64,000 bases of DNA. Source: Rhodobiaceae bacterium (lineage in GTDB: Bacteria; Pseudomonadota; Alphaproteobacteria; Rhizobiales; Tepidamorphaceae). The position numbers and the translations under genes are program-made. The notes beneath the pieces are model-generated. The model was given only the letters and a program-made list of their open reading frames with translations. It was not told the DNA's origin and did no database searches. Positions 8,137 to 15,837 of the stretch are shown piece after piece (position 1 is the first letter of the stretch; every line of letters starts with the position of its first letter). The stretch lies in assembly GCA_020637855.1 (NCBI GenBank), contig JACKJR010000001.1, positions 558,001-622,000 of the forward strand, given 5' to 3'.

Positions 8137-8170
8137 CATCTCCTTTATGAGTTCACGGTCTATAACAAGC
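8134..8170 (+). promoter_or_regulatory. Copy B of a duplicated promoter-like element (before DUF3305 gene)
   Basis: The plus strand reads CATCTCCTTTATGAGTTCAC then GGTCTATAACAAG. It mirrors copy A at 7882-7924 and faces the DUF3305 gene. CTATAA is a candidate -10. Shared sequence at two divergent starts suggests one regulator or sigma factor controls both arms. Confidence 0.5.
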
Positions 8171-8258
8171 ATAGGCCGCACGCGTGGACAAACAAGTCCG
8201 CTGACATGCGGAATGATCGATTTGCCGTGCAACGGCAGGCTAGGGAGAGGCGCAGGCC

Positions 8259-8852
8259 ATGTCCGTGCAGGACCCCGGGGACGGAACAGGCGGAAGCAGG
8301 CCACCGCTGCAGGTCTCGATCAGCGTCGGCGTCGTGGTCGAACGCAGGGAATCCGAGAGCAGGTGGGTGGATGAGGTGTGGATGCCGGTTGGCGTTATCC
8401 CCGCCTATCCTGCCGGAGAACACTGGCAGCTGATGCGTGAAGCAGGGCGGGTAAAGGCCTACCTTGCACGCGTGGTGTCGCTCTCGCTGCATCGGGCGGA
8501 GGTTGAAGCCTACAAGCTCAATCTCAGTGAACCCATGCCGAAAGTGTTCATCGTCATGATGCCGCATGGGGAGGGGGACTTCCCATACGAAGTGGAACTT
8601 GCGACCTGTGCGCCTTATGAGGCAGAGAGCTATCTTATGGAAGGCGAGGAAATCGTAGAGCCGGTCCCCATGCCTCCTGAGCTGATCGCCTGGGTGAAGG
8701 ATTTCATAGACGGTCACTACAAACCGGACGGATTTGTCAAAAGGCAGCGCGACACCGCTCCGGCCCTTGTTCAACATCAGTTCGGCAAGGACCCCATTTT
8801 CGGCAAGGCAGGCCGTTATGCCTCGGGTCGGGGAGATGGTGATGACGGATAA
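8259..8852 (+). CDS. DUF3305 domain protein (formate dehydrogenase accessory)
   Basis: A 197-residue protein containing SISVGVVVERRESESRWVDE and the WMPVGVIPAY, RVKAYLARVVSLSLHRAE and NLSEPMPKVFIVM segments that mark DUF3305. There is no signal peptide. DUF3305 and DUF3306 genes are habitual neighbours of formate dehydrogenase and multi-cluster ferredoxin genes; a role in assembly or delivery of the enzyme is plausible but not proven. It overlaps the DUF3306 start by 11 nt, so translation is coupled. Confidence 0.8.
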   Translation: MSVQDPGDGTGGSRPPLQVSISVGVVVERRESESRWVDEVWMPVGVIPAYPAGEHWQLMREAGRVKAYLARVVSLSLHRAEVEAYKLNLSEPMPKVFIVMMPHGEGDFPYEVELATCAPYEAESYLMEGEEIVEPVPMPPELIAWVKDFIDGHYKPDGFVKRQRDTAPALVQHQFGKDPIFGKAGRYASGRGDGDDG

Positions 8853-9474
8853 GGAAAATTTCCTGTCGCGCTGGTCGCGCCTGAAACGGGAACCGGAACC
8901 CGAGACCCCCGCGACAGAAGAAGACGCCTGTGAAGCCGGGCCTGCGGCAGAGGCGGAGCATGTGCCTGCAGATGCTGCTGCCGATGCTGACGCAGCGCTT
9001 GCCGATGCCGACATCGATAAGCATCCGGACGAGCCTCATCCCGCCGAGTTGATCGACATCGACAGCCTCACGAAGGAATCCGACTTCAGCGCATTCGTGA
9101 AGAAGGGCGTTCCCGCCGCCCTGCAACGCAAGGCGCTACGCAAGCTGTGGACGCTTGACCCTGTGCTGGCCAATCTCGATGGGCTCAATGACTACGAGAA
9201 CATCATCGAGGACTTCGGCATCACCGATCTGAAACCCGGTGGGAGCGGATGGCAGCTTGGCCGCGGATTCATGAAGGACAAGGATTTTGCGCTGATCAAC
9301 GAGCGCGGCGGGTACAAGCCGCCGGAAGCAGAAGAACCGGAAGAGGCTGAGGTGCTTGCCGAAGAAGATGATGCCGCCGAAGCCGGCGCGCGCGATGAGA
9401 ATGTTGCTCTGGCGCGCGAAGCCGTCGATACGGACGCAGAATTTGACGTCGGCGGTGGCGACGAGGAGACGTGA
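8842..9474 (+). CDS. DUF3306 domain protein (formate dehydrogenase accessory)
   Basis: This 210-residue protein starts at ATG 8842 (GGGGAG 6 nt upstream); ATG 8836 is also possible. It opens with NFLSRWSRLKRE, the hallmark of DUF3306. An acidic Ala-rich linker follows, then the conserved core SDFSAFVKKGVPAALQRKAL with ALRKLWTLDPVLANLDGL and YDxE-like NDYENIIEDFG. The C-terminal third is very acidic (EEPEEAEVLAEEDD). The strong negative charge at both ends suggests binding to a basic partner. It is the last gene of its short operon. Confidence 0.8.
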   Translation: MTDKENFLSRWSRLKREPEPETPATEEDACEAGPAAEAEHVPADAAADADAALADADIDKHPDEPHPAELIDIDSLTKESDFSAFVKKGVPAALQRKALRKLWTLDPVLANLDGLNDYENIIEDFGITDLKPGGSGWQLGRGFMKDKDFALINERGGYKPPEAEEPEEAEVLAEEDDAAEAGARDENVALAREAVDTDAEFDVGGGDEET

Positions 9475-9488
9475 TGTTCTCATGCGTC

Positions 9489-9562
9489 ATGCCCGGGTTT
9501 GCCCGGGCATCCTGAGCGGCGAATGCGGCCCCTTGATTCTGGATGGCCGGGTCAAGCCCGGC
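9489..9562. repeat. Two GC-rich palindromes between convergent genes
   Basis: ATGCCCGGG and CCCGGGCAT pair perfectly around TTTG at 9489-9510. GCCGGG/CCCGGC pair around TCAAG at 9546-9562 within the text GGATGGCCGGGTCAAGCCCG. The latter resembles a dispersed repeat found often in Hyphomicrobiales intergenic DNA. Located between the ends of DUF3306 (+) and DUF3144 (-), they may also help end transcription from both sides. Confidence 0.6.
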
Positions 9563-9577
9563 AGAGAGGCTCTCGGC

Positions 9578-9892
9578 TCAGTTCAACGTTTCGCTTGGAT
9601 CGGCCTGTGCGCCGGCCAGATTCGGGTCAGCAAGGTTCTGGCGCAGCATCTCCTGATACTGCTTCATCATGTGCTCGACGAAAGGTTCGTGTTCCTCGAC
9701 CTTGAGGATCACGTTCCCCACATAGGCGCTGTAGCGGGCCGCTGCGTACAGGAAAGCCAGATGCAGCTCGGTCGCCTTGACGGTGCGGTTCTCGCGATTG
9801 GCGACATCGATGAACTTGTCGGCAACCTTGAGAAAAGCAGTATCGTCGAGTCCGCCTTCCTTGCGCATTGCGCGCCTTTCGTTGCGTGACAT
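9578..9892 (-). CDS. DUF3144-like small protein
   Basis: A 104-residue soluble, helical protein. The segment FLKVADKFIDVANRENRTVK followed by LHLAFLYAAARYSAYVG fits the DUF3144 pattern of an N-terminal F..A..FI..AN and an aromatic YAAAR core. No catalytic residues are evident and the function is unknown. It diverges from the DUF971 gene, with about 100 nt between the starts. The family call is from memory of the pattern and is moderately secure. Confidence 0.6.
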   Translation of the reverse strand: MSRNERRAMRKEGGLDDTAFLKVADKFIDVANRENRTVKATELHLAFLYAAARYSAYVGNVILKVEEHEPFVEHMMKQYQEMLRQNLADPNLAGAQADPSETLN

Positions 9893-9994
9893 TGGGTTTT
9901 CTCCCTGCTGTTGACGCCGTTCTATCGACGCTGGCGATTGTTGTGCTAGCTAACCTGCCAAGATGAATGCGATCAACGCCGGAAGCACAATAAG

Positions 9995-10375
9995 ATGACG
10001 AACAGCAAGGCCTGGCCCACCGAAATCAGGGTGTCCAAGGACAAGCGCAGCCTGACGATCGGTTTCGATAATGGCGAGAGCCATGAGCTCACCGCCGAGT
10101 TCCTGCGGGTGCTGAGCCCAAGTGCGGAAGTGCAGGGGCATACGCCGTCACAGAAGCAAACCGTGCCGGGCAAGCGCGATGTCGGCATCATGAAGGTGGA
10201 GCCGGTCGGCAATTACGCCGTTCGCATCAGCTTCGACGACATGCACAACTCGGGCATCTATTCGTGGGACTATTTCCGCAAGCTGGGTACGGAACACGAT
10301 GAGCTGTGGGCGGCATATCTAGCAGAACTGGAAGACAAGGGCCTGAGCCGGGAGCCGGTCAGCCGGAAGAACTAG
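9995..10375 (+). CDS. DUF971 domain protein
   Basis: A 126-residue protein matching DUF971, the gamma-butyrobetaine hydroxylase N-terminal-like fold. It begins WPTEIRVSKDKRSLTIGFDN, then HELTAEFLRVLSPSAEVQGH, and ends NSGIYSWDYFRKLG. In full-length hydroxylases this fold binds zinc, but here the usual Cys residues are absent, as in many stand-alone bacterial forms. Stand-alone DUF971 proteins are often linked with Mrp/ApbC iron-sulfur carriers, which is of interest so near the ferredoxin gene. Function remains unproven. Confidence 0.8.
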   Translation: MTNSKAWPTEIRVSKDKRSLTIGFDNGESHELTAEFLRVLSPSAEVQGHTPSQKQTVPGKRDVGIMKVEPVGNYAVRISFDDMHNSGIYSWDYFRKLGTEHDELWAAYLAELEDKGLSREPVSRKN

Positions 10376-10408
10376 GGTTCCGACTTCGTCTCCGGAAGGT
10401 CAGAACGC

Positions 10409-10452
10409 GCCCTTAGTCCGAAAATTTGCCCTTACCAGAAAATTTGCCCTTA
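10409..10452. repeat. Short direct repeats GAAAATTTGCCCTTA
   Basis: GAAAATTTGCCCTTA occurs twice, at 10420-10434 and 10438-10452 (18-bp period), and its GCCCTTA core occurs a third time at 10409-10415. The repeats lie between the ends of the convergent DUF971 and L,D-transpeptidase genes. No function is assigned. Confidence 0.5.
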
Positions 10453-10461
10453 AATGTCGAA

Positions 10462-10491
10462 GGCCGGGTCGCTCCCCCAAGCGACCCGGCC
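10462..10491 (-). terminator. Strong hairpin after L,D-transpeptidase gene
   Basis: GGCCGGGTCGCT and AGCGACCCGGCC form a perfect 12-bp stem around a 6-nt loop, about 30 nt beyond the stop of the minus-strand L,D-transpeptidase gene. Read on that strand it is followed by TTCGACATTT rather than a clean T run. It can serve both convergent genes. Confidence 0.65.
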
Positions 10492-10521
10492 CCGCCTGCT
10501 AAGTGTTGTGCCTCGAAGGCC

Positions 10522-11091
10522 TTAGCGGGTGACAATCACGCGGGCACCAACGCGCACACGCTCGTAGAGATCCTTGACGTCATTGTTCGTCATGCGGATG
10601 CAGCCGGAAGAAACCTCGCCGCCGATCGTCCACGGCTCGTTGGAGCCATGAATGCGGTACAGGGTCGAGCCGATATACATGGCGCGGGCACCAAGCGGGT
10701 TGGCCGGGCCACCGGGCATATAGGCCGGCAGGTTGGGAACGCGCTTGCGCATCTGCGCCGGCGGCGTCCAGCCTGGCCATTCTTCCTTGCGGCTGACGCG
10801 ATGCGAGCCATACCACTTGAAGCCGGGACGGCCGACGCCAACGCCATAGCGCAGGGCCTTGCCATCGCCCAGAACCAGATAAAGACGCTTCTCACCGGTT
10901 TTGACGATGATCGAACCCTTCGGATACTGGGTGTCGAAATCCACTACCCTGCGCTTGACCGGAGAAGAGCCGCCAAAACCCGATCCGTATTCCTGCCCGG
11001 TGATAGGATCGAACTCGGCGTAGGACGCGGTCGGCATGGCGACCACGGCTGCTGTCACAATGCCCAGAAGGGCGAGGAAAAAACGTTTCAT
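10522..11091 (-). CDS. L,D-transpeptidase (YkuD domain), secreted
   Basis: This 189-residue protein starts at MKRFFLALLGIVTAAV, a signal peptide probably cleaved after SYA. The YkuD catalytic signature is present: YRIHGSNEPW (His148) and SSGCIRM (Cys164 nucleophile). These enzymes form 3-3 cross-links in peptidoglycan or attach proteins to it. Polar growth in Hyphomicrobiales relies heavily on them, and genomes carry many paralogues, so I give no gene symbol. It is a single-gene unit with a strong terminator-like hairpin. Confidence 0.9.
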   Translation of the reverse strand: MKRFFLALLGIVTAAVVAMPTASYAEFDPITGQEYGSGFGGSSPVKRRVVDFDTQYPKGSIIVKTGEKRLYLVLGDGKALRYGVGVGRPGFKWYGSHRVSRKEEWPGWTPPAQMRKRVPNLPAYMPGGPANPLGARAMYIGSTLYRIHGSNEPWTIGGEVSSGCIRMTNNDVKDLYERVRVGARVIVTR

Positions 11092-11658
11092 TTTCAGCCT
11101 CGGTTTGCAGGCCGGAATGCCGTGTGGCAGCGGCCGTTTCCTTTGCTTCACCTGTATCTACAGGCTCAATCACATCTGATTCCGTGCCGCCCCATTTCGA
11201 TGGCTGCAGCCGCTATCCGGAAATCCGCTTTCACGATTCCTGCACTTGACCAGCTAGGAGCAGCGCCATGTGCATTGAATCTATTCCACGCCCGGCATGA
11301 AACCAGACATCTGGTCTGCCCAATTGGCTCACCGTGCGTAAGACGGGAGTGTTCCCGCACGCGGTTAATGAAATCAACCCGTCAAAGCCTTCCGGCACGT
11401 CAAATAAGGTGCTCCATGCCACATTCCTGAAGGAGTGTGGCAATCAGGTCACGTGTGTCGCAAGGATGTGACAGCCGCTGGAGCAGATAAAGGACGAATG
11501 CATCGGGCGGTTAAGCAATGATTCGACTTCATATCGCCCTTGGCAGTTCCGCTTGATCCTCAACGACTATTGAGCACGTAACGAGCGCAAGGGCTCGTGA
11601 ACCCGGTTTTCCGGCGCTTCATCGCAGCCGTGAAACCGTGACACCGTGAAGAGAGGAA
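11092..11658. other. Intergenic stretch without a supported gene
   Basis: Between the L,D-transpeptidase start and the 42-bp repeats next to tRNA-Val I find no convincing gene. Open frames on the minus strand (for example 11231-11443) lack a ribosome binding site and recognisable domains. Local sequence is less GC-rich in places than neighbouring genes. A small hairpin (ACGAGC/GCTCGT) lies near 11580. It may be a remnant of past insertion beside the tRNA, but no integrase or attachment repeat is visible. Confidence 0.4.
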
Positions 11659-11742
11659 ATGGCGGGCAGGGTTGGCGTGGCGGCTGCCCGCGAAGCAAGA
11701 ATGGCGGGCAGGGCTGGCGTGGCGGCTGCCCGCGAAGCAAGA
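11659..11742. repeat. Two tandem 42-bp repeats abutting the tRNA-Val 3' end
   Basis: Units 11659-11700 and 11701-11742 differ at one base. Each contains the self-complementary arms GCGGGCAG and CTGCCCGC. The unit begins ATGGCGGGCAGG, which resembles the sequence at the tRNA 3' end (ATGGTGGGCGGT) that follows directly, so the boundary of the tRNA and of the repeat coincide. Confidence 0.8.
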
Positions 11743-11743
11743 A

Positions 11744-11819
11744 TGGTGGGCGGTACTGGACTTGAACCAGTGACCCCTGCGATGTGAACACAGTGCTCTA
11801 CCAGCTGAGCTAACCGCCC
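11744..11819 (-). tRNA. tRNA-Val (anticodon CAC)
   Basis: On the minus strand a complete 76-nt cloverleaf is readable. The acceptor stem is GGGCGGT/ACCGCCC, the D arm is GCTC..GAGC, and the anticodon stem CTGTG/CGCAG encloses the loop TTCACAT with anticodon CAC. The T arm is ACTGG TTCAAGT CCAGT and the CCA end is encoded. It reads the valine codon GUG. It stands alone, between the L,D-transpeptidase gene and gph. Confidence 0.95.
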
Positions 11820-11873
11820 CGGGGAAATCCCTTATCGAAGGGTGGCCGTATTAATGTTGGCTTGCATGCGAAG

Positions 11874-12623
11874 TCAAGCGCTTAGCGGCTTGGCCGCTTC
11901 GATCTCCAGAAGCTGCAGGGCATGGGCTTCCAGTTCGTCGAAATGGTCGATCAGCGCATCAGCGCCCAGTTCACGCACAGGAATCGTCGAATAGCCGAAT
12001 GCCACCGCGATCGACGGGATGCCGGCCGCCCTGGCAGCGCCAACATCCGCGTTGCTGTCGCCAATCATCACGGCGCGTCCGCCCTTCGCAGCTTCAACGG
12101 TACGTGTCAGATGTAGCGGATCGGGCTTGGACACGCCAAAGGTGTCGCCGCCGGCGATTGCGGCGAAGCGGCCGGCCATCCCAAGGGTTTCGAGCAGCTC
12201 AATTGCAAAGGATTCATACTTGTTGGTGCACACGGCGAGCAGGATGCCACGCTCTGAGAGGACGGTGAGCGCGGTCTCGGCGCCTGGAAACGGGCGGCTG
12301 CTCACGGCAATGTTGTCGCGGTAGAACTCCAGGAACCGCGCGTGCATGCGGCTCACGCGCTCTTCCTCGGCAGGAACACCCTGCGCGGTAACGGCATATT
12401 CGATCATCCTGCGTGCGCCATGCCCGACTCCATTGCGGGCATCATTGAGCGAAACGCGTACGAGACCCTCGCTTTCCAGCGACACGTTCAATGCTTCGGT
12501 CAGATCCGGAAGCGTGTCTACCAGCGTTCCGTCGAGATCGAAGACGGCAACGGGCGGCAGTGTTGTCTGCAAGGGATTATCCTTTTCCGGGGTTTTGTGC
12601 CGGCCATATGAATTCATGGCCAT
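11874..12623 (-). CDS. gph: Phosphoglycolate phosphatase (HAD superfamily)
   Basis: A 249-residue HAD hydrolase with all motifs: DLDGTLVDT (nucleophile Asp and acid Asp), the CTNK segment for motif II, K in VSKPDP for motif III and GDSNADVGAA for motif IV. It hydrolyses 2-phosphoglycolate formed by oxygenation reactions or DNA repair. Several Met codons precede the catalytic motif; the start given is the longest, while the segment from about PPVAVFDLDG is the conserved part. In Hyphomicrobiales gph usually sits close to rpiA and gor, as here (3 kb away). Confidence 0.85.
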   Translation of the reverse strand: MAMNSYGRHKTPEKDNPLQTTLPPVAVFDLDGTLVDTLPDLTEALNVSLESEGLVRVSLNDARNGVGHGARRMIEYAVTAQGVPAEEERVSRMHARFLEFYRDNIAVSSRPFPGAETALTVLSERGILLAVCTNKYESFAIELLETLGMAGRFAAIAGGDTFGVSKPDPLHLTRTVEAAKGGRAVMIGDSNADVGAARAAGIPSIAVAFGYSTIPVRELGADALIDHFDELEAHALQLLEIEAAKPLSA

Positions 12624-12762
12624 GGTATTGTTTCACAGAAGGGTTTTACCTTTCGGCCTTCGGCATATATGACTCCGCCCGGCTTGAAAACGGTATCGGC
12701 ACGGCGCTCCATGAGGCATCCGGTTTCCGGAGGGGTAGCGGCAGGCGGATAGACAGGGCGCG

Positions 12763-14265
12763 ATGCGCGGCGAAGTACTCGGGTTTGATCAGTCCAGCGG
12801 CACAGGCGTACTGCGCGCCGAAGACGGTCGACGCTACCGTTTTGCCTTGGCTCAATGGCGCGAATCCGAAACCCCGGTCAAGGGGGACAGAATTGATTTC
12901 GAACCCTCCGGGCAGCAGGCAGTCGAAATCTATCTGGTAACGGGATCCGGAATCGGTGGAGGGGTTCGGTCGTTTCCATCGCGTGTCCGCGCATTTGGAG
13001 GATGGTTCCGGCGCCATCCCGAAGCCGTTGTCGCGCTGTTGCTCATGGCTTCCACCGCATTGCCGGTCTACGGGTTTCTCGGCGTGGATGAGCCGCTGCT
13101 TGCCGCCCCCAGGGTTGTCGAACGGCTTGAATTGGGCCTGGGCCGCATTCGCATGCTGGTCGCCGATATCCCCGAAGCGGATACGGCAGCCGCGGCACTT
13201 CGCGCCGTGCTGCCGATGATCTATATGCTTTGGGCGGTGCCCATCCTGGCTCTGCTTCTTCTCTACCGTTCTCTTGCCGAACTGCCTCGTCGCGCACTCG
13301 CATTCTGGACCGGCATTTCAGCGGTCTTGCTGCCTGTTCTTCTGCCGTTATTGATTGCCGTTCCAACGACCTTTCTGGTTCTGTCGCGCATGCCGGCGGA
13401 CATGCGTTCGACCGTTGCCGGCAGCGTGTTCGATGCGGCAAGTCTTGGTCCATTCCAGGATATTGCCATCGGTGGCCTTGCCATCATGATGCTTGGGTTT
13501 GCGTTGGTTGTGTGGGGCATGAAACCGGAAACGGCGCGCCGTCCACAGCCCAAACGCGGCAGGGCTGCGAAACCGGCTGCCGCAAAGCCTCGCCGGGCAG
13601 CTCCCAGGAATCCTAAGGCACCGCCTCCGCCGGCGCCGCAAGAGGCGTCTTCACCGCCAGCACCGCGTACACCGGTGCCGCCCCCGCCTCCACCGCCGCA
13701 ACAGAGCCTGCCGGCAGTTGCCGGGCCCGCGCATCCGCCCCGGCCTGCGCAGCCACAGCCGCGCCGCATCACACCTGCACCGGTCAGGGAGTTCGCGCCG
13801 CCGGTTCGTGATCCCGCAATGCCAGCTTCACCGCCCCCATCCGAGATTGACGATCCTTTGCCGCTGGTCCTGACGCGGGGCAGGCAGCCTTCGGCGGGCG
13901 CGAATCCGCCGGACAATATCGATGCCAGGGCAGGCCCGGGAATGACTGCCGAAGCTTCCGTGCGCGGCTGGGAGGTCGAGGCGACGAGCAGTATGAATGC
14001 CGAGCCGCCAAAACCCAGCATGCCCGCGCCGGAATTGCGCGGCACGCACGACGATGACGAAGCACCGTATATTCCGCCGACTTCCGCACGCCCGAACGGC
14101 GCCTTGCCCCAACCGGAACCGCCGGCCCCGCCGCCGGAACCTGCCCCGGCGCCCCCGCCCCCACGGTTTGAGCTCGATCAGGGTCCCGATGCCGTAATGA
14201 AGCTTTATGAGAAGCTGCGGGCGGAGCGTCTGGCCCGGGACGGCGGGAAAAAGGATGGCAAATAG
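12763..14265 (+). CDS. Cold-shock-like domain / membrane / proline-rich protein
   Basis: A 500-residue protein of unusual layout. Residues 1-60 (MRGEVLGFDQSSGTGVLRAE...) look like a degenerate cold-shock (OB-fold) domain. Residues of about 85-250 hold four likely transmembrane helices, including LPMIYMLWAVPILALLLLY and IGGLAIMMLGFALVVWG. From about 255 onward it is basic and then extremely Pro/Ala-rich (PPPPPPQQ and similar), with a final acidic/charged helix (DAVMKLYEKLRAERL). I do not recognise a named family beyond the N-terminal domain. It stands alone and has no clear signal peptide. Confidence 0.7.
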   Translation: MRGEVLGFDQSSGTGVLRAEDGRRYRFALAQWRESETPVKGDRIDFEPSGQQAVEIYLVTGSGIGGGVRSFPSRVRAFGGWFRRHPEAVVALLLMASTALPVYGFLGVDEPLLAAPRVVERLELGLGRIRMLVADIPEADTAAAALRAVLPMIYMLWAVPILALLLLYRSLAELPRRALAFWTGISAVLLPVLLPLLIAVPTTFLVLSRMPADMRSTVAGSVFDAASLGPFQDIAIGGLAIMMLGFALVVWGMKPETARRPQPKRGRAAKPAAAKPRRAAPRNPKAPPPPAPQEASSPPAPRTPVPPPPPPPQQSLPAVAGPAHPPRPAQPQPRRITPAPVREFAPPVRDPAMPASPPPSEIDDPLPLVLTRGRQPSAGANPPDNIDARAGPGMTAEASVRGWEVEATSSMNAEPPKPSMPAPELRGTHDDDEAPYIPPTSARPNGALPQPEPPAPPPEPAPAPPPPRFELDQGPDAVMKLYEKLRAERLARDGGKKDGK

Positions 14266-14391
14266 CCGCCGTGAAACGCATGGCAGACATTCGCTGTGGC
14301 GCATGGAACTGCCGGCGTGATAGGTCAAATTCTATTCAGCGGGTGTTTCCAGGATCGGCATTGATAGCGCCTGCGGCACGGGAGGCCTGAC

Positions 14392-15834
14392 ATGAAACTC
14401 AACGATACCAGCCTGCTCAAAACGCAGGCGTTCATCGGCGGCAAATGGGTTGGATCGGGAGATACGCCGGTGACCAATCCCGCTACGGGTGACGTCATTG
14501 CAAGCGTGCCGCATTTCGGCGAGACGGAAGCGACCCGGGCGGTCGAAGCGGCGAAGGCGGCATATCCCGGCTGGGCGAAGAAGCTCGCCAAGGAACGCTC
14601 CCAGATCATGCGGCGCTGGTTCGATCTGATGATCGAGAACGCAGATGACATCGCCATGATCATGACGGCCGAGCAGGGCAAACCGCTTGCGGAAGCCAAA
14701 GGCGAGGTCGTTTATGCGGCTTCCTTCGTCGAGTTCTATGCCGAAGAGGCCAAGCGGGTTTACGGTGAGACGATCCCCAGCCACAAGGCGGATGCCCGCA
14801 TCGTCGTTCAGCGCCAGCCGGTCGGCGTGTGCGCCGCGATCACGCCGTGGAATTTCCCCGCCGCGATGATCACGCGCAAGATCGCGCCTGCGCTAGCCGT
14901 CGGCTGCACGGCGGTCGTCAAGCCCGCGGGCGAAACGCCGCTGACCGCGCTCGCCCTGGCCGAGCTTGCGGTGCGCGCCGGCTTCCCCGACGGCGTGATC
15001 AACATCATCACCGGCAAGGCGAGCGCCATCGGCAAGGTCCTGACCGGCCATCCGGACGTGCGCGCCTTCTCCTTCACCGGTTCCACCGAGATCGGCAAGC
15101 TGCTGATGCGCCAGTGTTCGGACACGATCAAGAAAGTCGGGCTGGAGCTGGGCGGCAATGCCCCCTTCATCGTTTTCGACGACGCCGATCTCGACAGGGC
15201 GGTCGAGGGCGCGATGATTTCCAAGTTCCGCAATGCCGGGCAGACCTGTGTTTGCGCCAATCGCATCTATGTCCAGGCCGGCGTCTATGACGCCTTTGCC
15301 GAGAAACTCGCCTCCGAAGTGCTGAAGCTGAAGGTTGGCAATGGTGTCGAGGTCGGGGTGACGACCGGGCCGCTGATCAATGAAGCCGCGGTGGAGAAGG
15401 TCGAAAGCCACATCAAGGATGCCGTCGGCATGGGCGCTTCCGTGGTGACAGGCGGACAGCGCCACGATCTTGGAGGCACCTTCTTCGAACCCACCGTGCT
15501 GCGCGATGTGACGACGCGCATGCTGGTCAGCCGCGACGAGACGTTCGGTCCGGTTGCGCCGCTGTTCAAATTCGAGACCGAAGAAGACGTTATCGCCATG
15601 GCCAACGATACCCAGTTCGGTCTTGCAGCCTATTTCTACAGCCGCGACATCGGCCGCTGTTTCCGGGTCGGCGAGGCGCTCGAATACGGCATGGTCGGCA
15701 TCAACGAGGGGCTGATCTCGACCGAGCTTGCACCTTTCGGCGGCGTCAAGGAATCCGGCATAGGCCGTGAAGGTTCAAGTCACGGCATCGACGAATATGT
15801 CGAGCTGAAATACATGCTGATGGGCGGCCTGTGA
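14392..15834 (+). CDS. gabD: Succinate-semialdehyde dehydrogenase (NADP+)
   Basis: A 480-residue aldehyde dehydrogenase that oxidises succinate semialdehyde to succinate in the GABA shunt. Catalytic Glu252 (LELGGNAPF) and Cys286 (GQTCVCANR) are present, as are the NAD(P)-binding segments TPWNFP and FTGSTEIGK. The length and the GQTCVCANRIYVQ context match class I GabD/DavD proteins; glutarate semialdehyde is an alternative substrate. A good site GGGAGG precedes ATG 14392. It is followed after 3 nt by rpiA, so the two are probably co-transcribed with gor. Confidence 0.85.
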   Translation: MKLNDTSLLKTQAFIGGKWVGSGDTPVTNPATGDVIASVPHFGETEATRAVEAAKAAYPGWAKKLAKERSQIMRRWFDLMIENADDIAMIMTAEQGKPLAEAKGEVVYAASFVEFYAEEAKRVYGETIPSHKADARIVVQRQPVGVCAAITPWNFPAAMITRKIAPALAVGCTAVVKPAGETPLTALALAELAVRAGFPDGVINIITGKASAIGKVLTGHPDVRAFSFTGSTEIGKLLMRQCSDTIKKVGLELGGNAPFIVFDDADLDRAVEGAMISKFRNAGQTCVCANRIYVQAGVYDAFAEKLASEVLKLKVGNGVEVGVTTGPLINEAAVEKVESHIKDAVGMGASVVTGGQRHDLGGTFFEPTVLRDVTTRMLVSRDETFGPVAPLFKFETEEDVIAMANDTQFGLAAYFYSRDIGRCFRVGEALEYGMVGINEGLISTELAPFGGVKESGIGREGSSHGIDEYVELKYMLMGGL

Positions 15835-15837
15835 CAC

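Noticed and set aside
11231..11443. 70-residue minus-strand frame in the gap before tRNA-Val
   Set aside because: No ribosome binding site, no family pattern and no coupling to neighbours.
11659..11819. Attachment site of a genomic island at tRNA-Val
   Set aside because: No integrase gene and no distant copy of the tRNA 3' end was seen in the window; flanking genes are housekeeping.
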